From Parapedobacter sp. SGR-10 (GTDB lineage: Bacteria > Bacteroidota > Bacteroidia > Sphingobacteriales > Sphingobacteriaceae), in the NCBI RefSeq assembly GCF_011030405.1, contig NZ_JAAJTJ010000008.1:1-64000 (forward strand): a stretch of DNA of 64,000 nucleotides, in the 5' to 3' direction. Both the position numbers and the translations under genes were made by a program. Position 1 is the first letter of the stretch. Each line of letters opens with the position of its first letter. Below the pieces are notes generated by a model. It was given only the letters and a program-made list of their open reading frames with translations, did not search any database and was not told the DNA's origin. Positions 1 through 8,922 of this stretch are shown piece by piece.

Positions 1-59
1 TTATACTTTTTTAAATATGGTATTAATTAATCCATATCTGGTATCTATTACTATCATAT

Positions 60-1370
60 CTACTTGATTTTAATCAGATTTTCATTCGCAAAGTCTATAT
101 ACCGGAGCCAGTCGAACAATAGAATATTATGTTTCCCTGTCCGGATATGATAGCGAACAGTCTCTCCGACAGAAGTATCGGTGGCAGGCATATCCACTAC
201 CCCCAAACCTTTTTTATGAAAAAGACTATAGACCGGTTCGGCATTTTTGGCACTGAGAAACTCTCCTCGGGGATCTGCCCAGAGGTCTTCGGTAGCACTA
301 GCCACGTACAAAGGCCGTGGCGCGATTAATGCCAACAGCATATGTTGATCCACCGGAAGTGCTGTCGCGTTGTTATTGTACGTTTTATACCTGTCCACAA
401 ACCAATGCGGAAAATTCGTATTGATCCGGTTAATGGTTTCACCAAACCACCTTCTGGACAAAGCTGCGCCACCTTCTCCCGAATTGTTGGAGATCACAGC
501 GGCAAATCTCGTATCGTTTGCTCCTGCCCATAGAGCAGCCTTACCCAAACGTGAATGTCCGGTCACGATAACCTGTTTTTTATTTACCTGCTGATCTGTT
601 TCCAAATAATCCATCATTCTGCTCAACCCCCACGCCCAGGCACTGATTGCACTCCACTCTTGGGGTTGGATCGCCAATGTTTCTTTTAAAGTCGTTCTTA
701 TTCCTGTTTTCCATCCCTCGGGATAATCCAGTTCAAGATCACCGTAATAAGCCGATGCCACTCCAAAACCTCTACCGATCAACGTATCTATCTCCCATCT
801 TTCGGCCTGCTCTCCACGGATAAGCTGCTGTTCCTTTGCTTTTGTATATTTCAGCAGCTCAGGATGCTTCTCGGATAGCATGATCGCACTATCGCCATCA
901 ATGCTTTGGTTTCCTTTGAAGTTCAGACCGATAAATACCGGCACAGGCTTTGTGACTTTCGCCGGCAGATACAAAATCATATCCATATAGGGCTGCTTTT
1001 TCTCTTTGGTAAAGTATATCCTTACCTGTTTGGATATTGCCCTTCCCGACAGGGCATGCCTGTCTATTTTAAGCGTTTCAAAATGAATGTTTGACCTTTT
1101 TTTAGGAAACTTTCCATATACATTATCTTCAAAAAGCTTTATGATTTCAGTTCTCCGCTTTTTCCAGTCTTTATTTCCCGAAACCAATCTACCGGAAGAC
1201 AGCTCCAGCACAGCAGGCAGGGTATATGCCCCGACCTTGGATTCATCGTAATTGAATTCCTCCTGCGCCTGCAAAAGCGGCCCCCAACACAACAATAAGA
1301 CTGTAAGACAAAAACTTATTTTGGCTATACCGCCCATATTCAAACCCATTGCTTTTTTGTAATTCCTCAT
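60..1370 (-). CDS. CE15-like glucuronoyl esterase, secreted
   Basis: Alpha/beta-hydrolase of the carbohydrate esterase 15 type, a family that cleaves esters between (4-O-methyl-)glucuronic acid and another group. The N-terminus has a hydrophobic signal segment ending near residue 35 (LLQAQ). The nucleophile motif GHSRLGKAALWAGA is at about residues 271-284 with Ser273. SGEGGAALSRR follows, then an acidic turn EDLWADPRGEF near 361-371. The likely catalytic His414 is in TGKHNILLFD. The length of 436 aa fits bacterial CE15 enzymes. The start overlaps the stop of the upstream rhamnosidase-like gene by 4 bp (ATGA), so the two are co-transcribed as the distal end of the SusC/D operon. In this locus it probably removes ester decorations from uronic acid residues. 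The exact ester is not deducible; some CE15 relatives act on methyl or acetyl esters. Confidence 0.8.
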   Translation of the reverse strand: MRNYKKAMGLNMGGIAKISFCLTVLLLCWGPLLQAQEEFNYDESKVGAYTLPAVLELSSGRLVSGNKDWKKRRTEIIKLFEDNVYGKFPKKRSNIHFETLKIDRHALSGRAISKQVRIYFTKEKKQPYMDMILYLPAKVTKPVPVFIGLNFKGNQSIDGDSAIMLSEKHPELLKYTKAKEQQLIRGEQAERWEIDTLIGRGFGVASAYYGDLELDYPEGWKTGIRTTLKETLAIQPQEWSAISAWAWGLSRMMDYLETDQQVNKKQVIVTGHSRLGKAALWAGANDTRFAAVISNNSGEGGAALSRRWFGETINRINTNFPHWFVDRYKTYNNNATALPVDQHMLLALIAPRPLYVASATEDLWADPRGEFLSAKNAEPVYSLFHKKGLGVVDMPATDTSVGETVRYHIRTGKHNILLFDWLRYIDFANENLIKIK

Positions 1371-3748
1371 ATTTCAATCTTGCGTATACCAGGTGTCAAA
1401 TGTATGGTTTTTCCTTCCCACTCGAACACCCCGGAAAGATTATCCGGCAATTCGATGGTACCCGATACACCTTTCTTTCCTTTTCTCTTCAAATTCATTT
1501 TTATCGCACCATAAGGATGCGGCATACTTGCTTCTATGTGTGTCAATGTCCCTAGATGCGGCGCGATACGTACTGTCTTAAATCCGGGAGATGCAGGTTT
1601 GATCCCACTCACTAGAGACAGGAAGTCATAATTTGGCGCGGCACTCCAGGCATGACAGTCGGACCTTGTCGGTTCTGGCCTTTCTGCACAGGTCGTCAGT
1701 CCGTTCTTCAACATTTCCTCCCAGGGATACAAATGTTGTAAGTAATCTTCTGACATACCTGCTTTCTCCAGGGCTCTATGTAAATAAAACCTAAAATAAT
1801 AGGTACTGGAAACGATATCCTGGGCAGCTAACAAGTTCTTCATGACCTGTTGGGGCTGCTGTCTGTTATCAAACGCTCCGGCCAATAGTCCCATGATATT
1901 GGCATGCTGGCTGAATGCTATTTTGGCAGGGGTATCGGCCAATAAGCCTTTCTCTGCACTCCAACAAAGTGCATAGGTTTTCTCCATTAGGCTTTTTGCC
2001 TGGTTTTCATATTTTGCAGCCAGCTCGGGCTCGCCAAAATTTCTAAACAATTGTGCTGCCATTTGCAGGGTATAAGCATACTGTAAACTGATGATAGCGG
2101 AATGTCCGTCCATACCTCCGGGCGGTACTCCTCCCAACGGCTTGACAGGGTTCCACTTTCCAAAAGACCAATCCACAAAATTCCACCAGTCCATTGGCCC
2201 AAGTATGCCTGTATGGTCAACCTGTCGCTCGTACCATGCCAAGACATTTTTCACACCGCCCAACTGCTCTTTTACAAAGGATTCGTCGTCTCTATGCATC
2301 CAGAAATCATGAATCATAGCGACCCAAAACAAAGAAAACGTAGGAATGACCTGAGGCTGTGAGGATGGATAACGGCTCTGTGTAAGCCCATCCGGCAACA
2401 GAGAATGCCTAAACTGTTCGATTGCATTCCTTACCAAACGGTCATCACCCGAAACATAGAGCGAAATAAGTGCCTGTATACGGGTATCACCCAGATATTG
2501 AAGCTGTTCGTAATACGGACAGTCGTAATAAATTTCTCCGGCACATAGACGGGCTGTACGCCAGCCCATATCCCAAATAGAAGAAAGTGTTGGATTATCG
2601 CTCCGGAAATAACCTTTTTCTTCCAGTGGATACGCTCTGAAATAAGCATGTATATCATTCAGCATCAATGGAGAGTCCGCGGTCTCAATACGAAGCTCCA
2701 TGTAGCGGTATGTACGATACCAAAGTGGTTGGAAAACACGGTCATCACCACCATCAGGTTTGAAAATATCATGGTAATCGCTGTCCATGACCTTGCCCTG
2801 CACATCGTTGCGGTTGCCTTTATTGCCTTCCTGATCGACAAGCGCTTCGGCATAGCCGATAGTTATTTTAGCCCCTTTGCCTCCACTTACTTTAAGCACA
2901 GGGTAAGCTGTCGTCAATACAACATTATCCAGCAATATCTTGACTTTTTGATGGGCCGGAATCTGAACAGGAGATTTTCCACTTAGAAAATCATTGCTGA
3001 CTACAATATTTTCTGTTCTTTCTACCTCCGCGATGCGTTGGAACCTATGTTCCATAAACGGAATATTGCGCGGCACCAGCATCCGATCCCACTGAGGAAA
3101 TTTTCCGCGCGGGAATCCTGCTCCGACAGACCTGGGTTTGAGCCATGTGCTGTCATCAAACGTTGTTCCTTCCCAGCCAAATGGATACAGAGCGGCATCT
3201 ACTTCATCACCTGCACCTACTACAGATCGGGTTGGCCGTTTTGAAGGCACCTGGTAAGCTTCATTTTTATATACCTTCCAATTGTTGCCTGTATTGACAA
3301 TCTGTTCGGATGCTGTGTTCCCCTGCAAAATAAAAGCCGTCTGATGTGACATTTGTGCCAAAGGTGTGAATTCTCCAAAATTCCATACCACGGCCGCCAA
3401 TACATTTTTGCCCTCGGTCAAGTGTTCGGCGATGTCTATGGTTTCAAAACGCCAATTGGCCAAATCTCCACGTGCGGGACCATTACAGACTTCCACCCCG
3501 TTTACAAACAGGCGGTAACGCTGATCGCCCGATACGTTCACGACAAAGCTGCCGGGCTTGTCTTTCAGATCAAATACCCTTCTGAAATGAAAAACACCGT
3601 AGTCCTTCAAGGATGTCCCGGGGCAGCTTATCCATGACGCCTGCCACCTACCTTGCAGCCAGACCGAATCCGGTAAAGCCTGCTTGCCAAACTGTGCGGA
3701 AAGAGCGCCCACCTTGAAAATAAATATCACTAACCAAATATATCTCAT
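1367..3748 (-). CDS. GH78-like alpha-L-rhamnosidase, periplasmic
   Basis: Resembles family GH78 inverting alpha-L-rhamnosidases. A short signal peptide ends near residue 19 (GALSAQ). Beta-sandwich domains with a carbohydrate-binding look occupy about residues 30-380. The (alpha/alpha)6 catalytic domain starts near 390. The acidic active-site segment DCPYYEQLQYLGDTR lies at about 409-423 and corresponds to the DCPQRDERLGWTGD segment of the second rhamnosidase in this window. The C-terminus ends in a small beta-sandwich. At 793 aa it is shorter than the 910-aa rhamnosidase at 23194, lacking the extra N-terminal domain, and it belongs to a different subgroup. It sits 8 bp from the acetylesterase gene and overlaps the CE15 gene by 4 bp. 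It probably removes terminal rhamnose in the periplasm; the linkage is unknown. Confidence 0.8.
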   Translation of the reverse strand: MRYIWLVIFIFKVGALSAQFGKQALPDSVWLQGRWQASWISCPGTSLKDYGVFHFRRVFDLKDKPGSFVVNVSGDQRYRLFVNGVEVCNGPARGDLANWRFETIDIAEHLTEGKNVLAAVVWNFGEFTPLAQMSHQTAFILQGNTASEQIVNTGNNWKVYKNEAYQVPSKRPTRSVVGAGDEVDAALYPFGWEGTTFDDSTWLKPRSVGAGFPRGKFPQWDRMLVPRNIPFMEHRFQRIAEVERTENIVVSNDFLSGKSPVQIPAHQKVKILLDNVVLTTAYPVLKVSGGKGAKITIGYAEALVDQEGNKGNRNDVQGKVMDSDYHDIFKPDGGDDRVFQPLWYRTYRYMELRIETADSPLMLNDIHAYFRAYPLEEKGYFRSDNPTLSSIWDMGWRTARLCAGEIYYDCPYYEQLQYLGDTRIQALISLYVSGDDRLVRNAIEQFRHSLLPDGLTQSRYPSSQPQVIPTFSLFWVAMIHDFWMHRDDESFVKEQLGGVKNVLAWYERQVDHTGILGPMDWWNFVDWSFGKWNPVKPLGGVPPGGMDGHSAIISLQYAYTLQMAAQLFRNFGEPELAAKYENQAKSLMEKTYALCWSAEKGLLADTPAKIAFSQHANIMGLLAGAFDNRQQPQQVMKNLLAAQDIVSSTYYFRFYLHRALEKAGMSEDYLQHLYPWEEMLKNGLTTCAERPEPTRSDCHAWSAAPNYDFLSLVSGIKPASPGFKTVRIAPHLGTLTHIEASMPHPYGAIKMNLKRKGKKGVSGTIELPDNLSGVFEWEGKTIHLTPGIRKIEI

Positions 3749-3756
3749 CCTCTCTA

Positions 3757-5805
3757 TTATTGATCAAAAAGCTCCCAATCATCGGTACGGAAAGGAGATG
3801 CAGGCAGATCGGCATTATTGACCAAATTGGCATCTTCTGCACTATTTGCCCAAGCATAGCGGACAGCGACCGGATTTTTCATACCATCGGCATGCACAAT
3901 GACACCATTTCCGTCTTTGTCTACGACAGCTTGTGCCGGAATGAATTTCCTGTCCTCTCCGGCTATCACAAAACCTTGTAATTTCTGTCCTTTACGCAGC
4001 TTCAATCCTTCCGCTACTTCATCAAAATGCACAAATGCTTGTCCTTTTTCAAAACGGACTGATTTGAACAACGGACCGCTTCTTACTATATCTTTAAATC
4101 CGTAAACATCATGCAAAGCAAGCCTCGACAGACGTAAGCCTATTTCCTGTTTTAAAAAGGGATGAATATTCTGAGGATTTCCCAGCTCCATCGTAATAGC
4201 CATACCGGTATATGGCACCTTTTGGAGCGTCAGCCGTTGTGCTTCCCGTATTGCCGGCCATGCATTGGGAATGTCCGCACCCGACTGTCCACCGTCATAA
4301 TTGGGGAGCTGTACAAAGTAGAAAGGCATTTCAGGATCCTTCCAAGCTTCGCGCCAGGAATGGATAAGCATGGGGAAAAGGGTATGGTACTGTGTGGCTC
4401 GATTGGCATTGCTCTCCCCCTGATACCAGAGTACTCCTTGAATCCCATAAGGTACATGGGGATAAATCATCCCATTGAATAATATTCCCGGCGCCTTGTG
4501 CTGACCGGGTGCAAATTGTCCTGCGATTACTTTTTTTCGCTCACGTAACGCTTCGCCCGCAGCTTCGTAATCCTGTATAAGGGGCAATGTCGCTGCATCA
4601 TGGCGCATCGCATCCCGTCGCACCCAACTTTCGGCACCGGTTCCTCCCCAATATGAGCAGATGATCCCAACGGGTACTTTAAGCCTGTTTCTCAACTCAC
4701 TGGCAAAACTATAGGCTACAGCCGAAGAGGTTTCGAAATCAGCATCATCTGTACCTATCCATTTTCCTCCACTGTTGAAAAGGGGGTCTTCTGACGGCCA
4801 TCCGGGTTGCATAAATACACGTATACCCTGATCCTGCCTGACACCGTATTGCTTCCCAACATCCGACTGCCAGATACGCATTTCCATGTTGGATTGTCCC
4901 GAAGCCAACCATACTTCACCCACAGCAACATTGTTTAAGATGACATTTGACTTTCCATTGGTGACAATCATTTGTGTCGATTCCATGGCAGCCAATGGTC
5001 CGATCAATGTATTCCATTTTCCGACAGCATCTGCATTTGCTATATATTTTTTACCTGCAATCGATACGGTAACATCCGTATTCGAATCTGCATAGCCCCA
5101 TACCAGGATCTTTTTGTCCCGCTGCAATACCATCCCGGGCTTAAATAATGGAGCAAGTCTCAAAGCGTTCGAAACATTGACTTCCGGAACGATTTTGACC
5201 GCATAATCCAGAAACTCTACGTCTGCTCCTTCATTATATATTCCTGCAATTCCCATCCCAAACAAAGGCATCGTATTGACTATTGTTTTTTCAAACAGTA
5301 TTTTGCCGTCCTGTGCATTGATCAGCCTCACGACCCAGGGGCGCCAGTCTTTACGATCCAAATTAGGCTCTATGACTACCCTGTAAGTTCCGCCAGGTAC
5401 AAGTACATTTCCAATCGGCGTATTCATATGTACCCTAAAATAACCATATTCCCATACACCAGCTTGTAAATTCGTGACATTATTATTGGTAAATAAACGA
5501 ATCAGACCAAATCTGGAATGATCTTTTGCATTGAGTGCAACGCCAAACATGTATCTCCCTGTAGCTTGCTCTCCCATTCTAAAATCCATGCTGACCTGTT
5601 CCCATAGCGTGTCTTCCCGCATATCCTTGCGGACGATGAGCGCATTGGAACCTCCCTTAGAAGTATTAACCCAGTTTCTGTCCAATGTTTTCCATAACGA
5701 GCCGAACAAGATCTTTTCCACTTGCTGTGCGTACGATACGGAGCAAGGGAGCAACAACAGCATCAAACACATTTTAAAGACATAGACTGATTTTATTTTT
5801 TCCAT
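3757..5805 (-). CDS. Sialate O-acetylesterase-family (SASA) carbohydrate acetylesterase with N-terminal beta-sandwich
   Basis: SGNH-type esterase of the SASA family, which removes acetyl groups from sugars. I chose the ATG at 5805 because it is followed by lysines and a hydrophobic signal peptide ending SVSYAQQ; an in-frame ATG at 5826 would abut the upstream stop. Residues of about 30-210 form a concanavalin/LamG-like region. The esterase part begins near 215. The nucleophile block ASGQSNMEMRIWQ is near residue 305. WGGTGAESWVRRDAM and VLWYQGESNA are the usual second and third blocks, and the catalytic His is probably in NIHPFLKQEIG. Neighbours are a CE15-like esterase and rhamnosidases, so the substrate is more likely O-acetylated uronic acid or rhamnose than sialic acid. 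No sialic-acid genes are nearby. Confidence 0.8.
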   Translation of the reverse strand: MEKIKSVYVFKMCLMLLLLPCSVSYAQQVEKILFGSLWKTLDRNWVNTSKGGSNALIVRKDMREDTLWEQVSMDFRMGEQATGRYMFGVALNAKDHSRFGLIRLFTNNNVTNLQAGVWEYGYFRVHMNTPIGNVLVPGGTYRVVIEPNLDRKDWRPWVVRLINAQDGKILFEKTIVNTMPLFGMGIAGIYNEGADVEFLDYAVKIVPEVNVSNALRLAPLFKPGMVLQRDKKILVWGYADSNTDVTVSIAGKKYIANADAVGKWNTLIGPLAAMESTQMIVTNGKSNVILNNVAVGEVWLASGQSNMEMRIWQSDVGKQYGVRQDQGIRVFMQPGWPSEDPLFNSGGKWIGTDDADFETSSAVAYSFASELRNRLKVPVGIICSYWGGTGAESWVRRDAMRHDAATLPLIQDYEAAGEALRERKKVIAGQFAPGQHKAPGILFNGMIYPHVPYGIQGVLWYQGESNANRATQYHTLFPMLIHSWREAWKDPEMPFYFVQLPNYDGGQSGADIPNAWPAIREAQRLTLQKVPYTGMAITMELGNPQNIHPFLKQEIGLRLSRLALHDVYGFKDIVRSGPLFKSVRFEKGQAFVHFDEVAEGLKLRKGQKLQGFVIAGEDRKFIPAQAVVDKDGNGVIVHADGMKNPVAVRYAWANSAEDANLVNNADLPASPFRTDDWELFDQ

Positions 5806-5826
5806 ACTTATCATCGTTATCAACAT

Positions 5827-6807
5827 CTATTTATATACAGCTCTCAAGCTCAGGTTTTTGATCCGTACAGCCGCATCGAATATGCCAGGCACCTCCCAAC
5901 CAAAATTCATTCCCGTAACTCTCAGATCATCAAGTGTTGAATTTTTGAATATATCTTTTTTTTGCACGGTTTCTACAGCCTGTATAATATATGGCAAGAG
6001 GTCTACATTTCCTCTGTGCCATTGGTGATCGTTAAAACTGACATCACCCCAAAAATCCTTCGGAGGTATATTGTACATATAGCTACTTGTCCCTTTATCT
6101 TTTCGAAGATTATCCTGATGTTTTAACTCCGGATATCTATAATCAAAAGAATGAATGCCCAACCAGATCTTTTGGCCATAGTCTGCTGATTGCTTATTAT
6201 CGTTTCTCACCACAAAATATAACGGGGTATGGGCCGTGTGCAATCTCGGATTGAAAGTACCTTCTTCCATTTTATTTTCACATTTCTCCAATTTGACCTC
6301 AACAGTGAATAGCAACTTCTCTAATTCCCCTATAACCGTAAATTTTTTAGGAAAATCCTGTGCAATCAACAAATGCGGCCAATGCTCTCCTTTTCCTCTG
6401 GGAGAGTCCCATTCCCTACTGGTCTTTATTTCAAGCAACAATGCATTGTCTCTGGACACAGAAACCTTTTTTCCCTCATTTTCATACACCACATTTCCAT
6501 CCGCATCCGTGGCAGGAACTGTCTTTTCCAACGAATATTTGCTATGCCATTGATGCAGGCGCCATGCGGGCGCGGCGGTATTTTTATCAAACCGCAATGT
6601 ATCCCTAAAAGTCCTGGCAAAGCCTCCCCCTTTGCGTACACTATCAGGATCCAGGGGAGAGAGCATTAATCCGTGTTGAAAGGCCGGATCCCGGATAATC
6701 TCTCGGGTCTTATTCTGTGCATATAAACTACCGAAGACACTTGAAAAAAGACACAAAAAGCATGTAGATACGCAAAATAATGTAATATATGTATTGCTGA
6801 GTCTCAT
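5827..6807 (-). CDS. Secreted protein of unknown function, paralog 3 of a tandem trio
   Basis: I do not recognise a named family. The N-terminus is a signal peptide (two hydrophobic runs, ending near VFGSLYAQ, no lipobox Cys). The mature protein of about 295 aa aligns end to end with the next two upstream genes. Shared blocks are HQWHSKYSLE, EHWPHL, KCENKMEEGTF, LHTAHTPL, a YDYR-type block (FDYRYPEL), QWHRGNVDLLP and FGWEVPGIFDAAVRIKNLSL. Conserved Trp, His, Tyr and Arg residues with alternating hydrophobic strands suggest an all-beta fold, possibly a jelly roll as in lyases, glycosidases or binding modules. It is closest to the neighbour at 6815 (about half identical by eye). The place in the operon, between the surface glycan-binding lipoprotein and the enzymes, suggests a glycan-active or glycan-binding role; this is inference. 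Confidence 0.75.
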   Translation of the reverse strand: MRLSNTYITLFCVSTCFLCLFSSVFGSLYAQNKTREIIRDPAFQHGLMLSPLDPDSVRKGGGFARTFRDTLRFDKNTAAPAWRLHQWHSKYSLEKTVPATDADGNVVYENEGKKVSVSRDNALLLEIKTSREWDSPRGKGEHWPHLLIAQDFPKKFTVIGELEKLLFTVEVKLEKCENKMEEGTFNPRLHTAHTPLYFVVRNDNKQSADYGQKIWLGIHSFDYRYPELKHQDNLRKDKGTSSYMYNIPPKDFWGDVSFNDHQWHRGNVDLLPYIIQAVETVQKKDIFKNSTLDDLRVTGMNFGWEVPGIFDAAVRIKNLSLRAVYK

Positions 6808-6814
6808 TTATTTC

Positions 6815-7801
6815 CTAATTATTTACTCTTTTTAGACTTAAATTTCTGATCTGAAAGGCTGCATCAAATGTACCGGGGACTTCCCAACCGATACCTACCC
6901 TATCAATGATAAGGTCATGGAGTGAGGAATTAAGAAAAATACCCTTTTCCTTTAACAGTTCCAAAACCCGCATGATATGTGGTACTAAATCTGTTTGACC
7001 ACGATGCCACTGTTTGTCATGCAGATTGACGTTTCCCCAGAATTCACGAGGAGGGATGTCATACATATAGCTTTTTGTTCCTCTATCCAAGCCGCCTAAG
7101 TGTTCTCTATCTCTCAGTTCGACATGCCTGTAATCAAAGGAAGGGATACCAAACCATATTTTTTGCCCATAATCCTCCGATTTACGATTGTTGTTTCTGA
7201 TCATAAAGAACAAAGGTGTATGAGCAGTATGCAGATTACGATCAAATGTTCCTTCCTCCATTTTATTTTCGCATTTCTCCAATTTGATCTCCATCGAAAA
7301 CAGCAACTGTTTCAGTTCTCCTACAACCGGAGGCCTCTTTTCAAACATCTGTGTGACCAATAGGTGAGGCCAATGTTCCGACTTTACCCGCGGAGCTGTG
7401 TACGCCTCGCTGGCATTCACTTCCAGCCACAATACCCCCTCCGGACTAAGGCCGACTTTCTTGGTCTTGTCTGCATAAAAAATACTGCCGTCACCACGAT
7501 ATTCGGGCTTGGTGTCCTCCAAAGAATATCTACTGTGCCACTGTGACAGGCGCCATACCGGTCTCGGTGCCGGCTTGAAGAATGCCAAAGTGTCCCGGTA
7601 GGTTTTTGCAAAGCCACCTCCCTGCTGTACGGTCTTTGGATCTAATGGGGTCAGCATCAGCCCTCCTTGAAACGATGTGTCTTCTATCAATTCTACTGGT
7701 CTCTTTTGTGCCGAGACGCCATCGATATGGCATAAAAAGAACAATAAATACAATATGCTCGTAAATGCCACTTTTATACTTGTTATTTTACAGGTTGTCA
7801 T
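6815..7801 (-). CDS. Secreted protein of unknown function, paralog 2 of a tandem trio
   Basis: Same unnamed family as the genes at 5827 and 7831. A signal peptide covers about residues 1-31 (hydrophobic core, ending GVSAQ), so it is likely periplasmic rather than lipidated. Conserved blocks in order are FQGGLMLTPLDP, QWHSRYSLED, EHWPHLLVTQ, KCENKMEEGTF, LHTAHTPLFFMIRNNNRKS, FDYRHVEL, a second aromatic/His block KQWHRGQTDLVPH, and VGIGWEVPGTFDAAFQIRNL. The 328-aa length nearly equals the 326-aa neighbour. It is separated by 7 bp from the gene downstream and 29 bp from the lipoprotein paralog upstream, so all three are one transcript with susC/susD. No catalytic family can be assigned from sequence alone. 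Confidence 0.75.
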   Translation of the reverse strand: MTTCKITSIKVAFTSILYLLFFLCHIDGVSAQKRPVELIEDTSFQGGLMLTPLDPKTVQQGGGFAKTYRDTLAFFKPAPRPVWRLSQWHSRYSLEDTKPEYRGDGSIFYADKTKKVGLSPEGVLWLEVNASEAYTAPRVKSEHWPHLLVTQMFEKRPPVVGELKQLLFSMEIKLEKCENKMEEGTFDRNLHTAHTPLFFMIRNNNRKSEDYGQKIWFGIPSFDYRHVELRDREHLGGLDRGTKSYMYDIPPREFWGNVNLHDKQWHRGQTDLVPHIMRVLELLKEKGIFLNSSLHDLIIDRVGIGWEVPGTFDAAFQIRNLSLKRVNN

Positions 7802-7830
7802 TGTTGCTGTTTATTGCAATACACCCCTCT

Positions 7831-8901
7831 CTAATCCCTCAATTCTGCTTTTATACTGTAATTCTTAAAACGCACCGAAGCATCGAATATACCCGGCACT
7901 TCCCAGCCTATCGTAGATTGTGCCAAATAAAAATCATCCATATCCGCTCCTTCCATTAACGCGCCCTCCTGTGTGGCCACCGCATAGCCCTCCAATATCA
8001 TCGGCAGGAGATTTTTTCGGATACTGTGCCATTTCCCATCTTTTAAGGTTCCATCCCAGATTTCATCGGCATCAGGCCCGTACATCAGCATACCGGTCAC
8101 CACTTCCTTTCCTCCGGTATCATATCGGTTGAGTCCTTTTGGAAAATCATACCTGTAATCATATACAGGCAATTGAAAGGTGAAGTATTTTCCATACAAC
8201 GGAGATTCTCTGTTTCTATTCTGGATAATCAAATTAATAACGATATGGGCTGTATGCAAGGATGGATCCATAGCGTCTCCCATATAATTGTGGCAATACT
8301 CCCGTATAGCATCCAAAGAAAAGAAAATACTGTTGCATTTGGCAATCGGTATTTCTACCGCAGGGTAAATCGCTTGTGTGAGATATAGATGCGGCCAGGA
8401 CTCACCTTGTTTTCTGACCGTACTCCCATATTCATATTTACCCCTCAGCTCCAATTTGAAAGAACCATCGGGATTAAGCGCTAAGGTTTTGGCCGCATTG
8501 ATGTAGGCTCTGTCTCCATTGGGTGAGATTTCGAGCGCACTATTGCTCAAAGAAAGCTTAGATGCCCACTGCGCTACGGTCCATACAGGAGAAACTTCTC
8601 CGTAGCCAAAATCCAAGATAGCATCCTGTACCAACGCTCCCTCGGCAGGTTTATATAGCAAGGCACCATTTTCAAACCCCGGATCCCTGAACCCTTCGAC
8701 GACATTTTCCGGATTTTCCGGATTGAACGTTTCCAGATTGGAACTAAGATCTACACCTTTATCGTGCGTAACATCTTCGGTATAATGCTTTGTATTGGAA
8801 ATCTGTACAGGGATGCCCTTCGTACAGGACATTACGGTCAGAGAGAAAAGAATAACACCAAGTCCCGCATACATATTTCTTATGTTTTTATAGTTCTTCA
8901 T
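7831..8901 (-). CDS. Lipoprotein of unknown function, paralog 1 of a tandem trio
   Basis: The most divergent member of the trio and the only lipoprotein: the signal peptide ends in a lipobox (SLTVMSC), so it is probably lipidated and may reach the cell surface. Two ATGs are adjacent at the start; the second (8901) is taken. About 50 extra residues follow the lipid anchor before the shared domain begins at FRDPGFENGALLY. The same landmarks are present: WPHLYLTQ, a Cys/Asn block EYCHNYMGDAMDPSLHTAH, QNRNRESPLYGKYF, VYDYRYDFP, KWHSIRKNLLPMI and IGWEVPGIFDASVRFKNYSI. One surface-exposed and two periplasmic copies of one fold suggests step-wise handling of a glycan. The function is unknown. Confidence 0.75.
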   Translation of the reverse strand: MKNYKNIRNMYAGLGVILFSLTVMSCTKGIPVQISNTKHYTEDVTHDKGVDLSSNLETFNPENPENVVEGFRDPGFENGALLYKPAEGALVQDAILDFGYGEVSPVWTVAQWASKLSLSNSALEISPNGDRAYINAAKTLALNPDGSFKLELRGKYEYGSTVRKQGESWPHLYLTQAIYPAVEIPIAKCNSIFFSLDAIREYCHNYMGDAMDPSLHTAHIVINLIIQNRNRESPLYGKYFTFQLPVYDYRYDFPKGLNRYDTGGKEVVTGMLMYGPDADEIWDGTLKDGKWHSIRKNLLPMILEGYAVATQEGALMEGADMDDFYLAQSTIGWEVPGIFDASVRFKNYSIKAELRD

Positions 8902-8922
8902 CACTTGTTTTTTTATAAATTA

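Noticed and set aside
3757..5805. Sialic acid metabolism
   Set aside because: The SASA family name is misleading; no sialidase, lyase or NAG genes are present and the context is rhamnose and uronate glycans.
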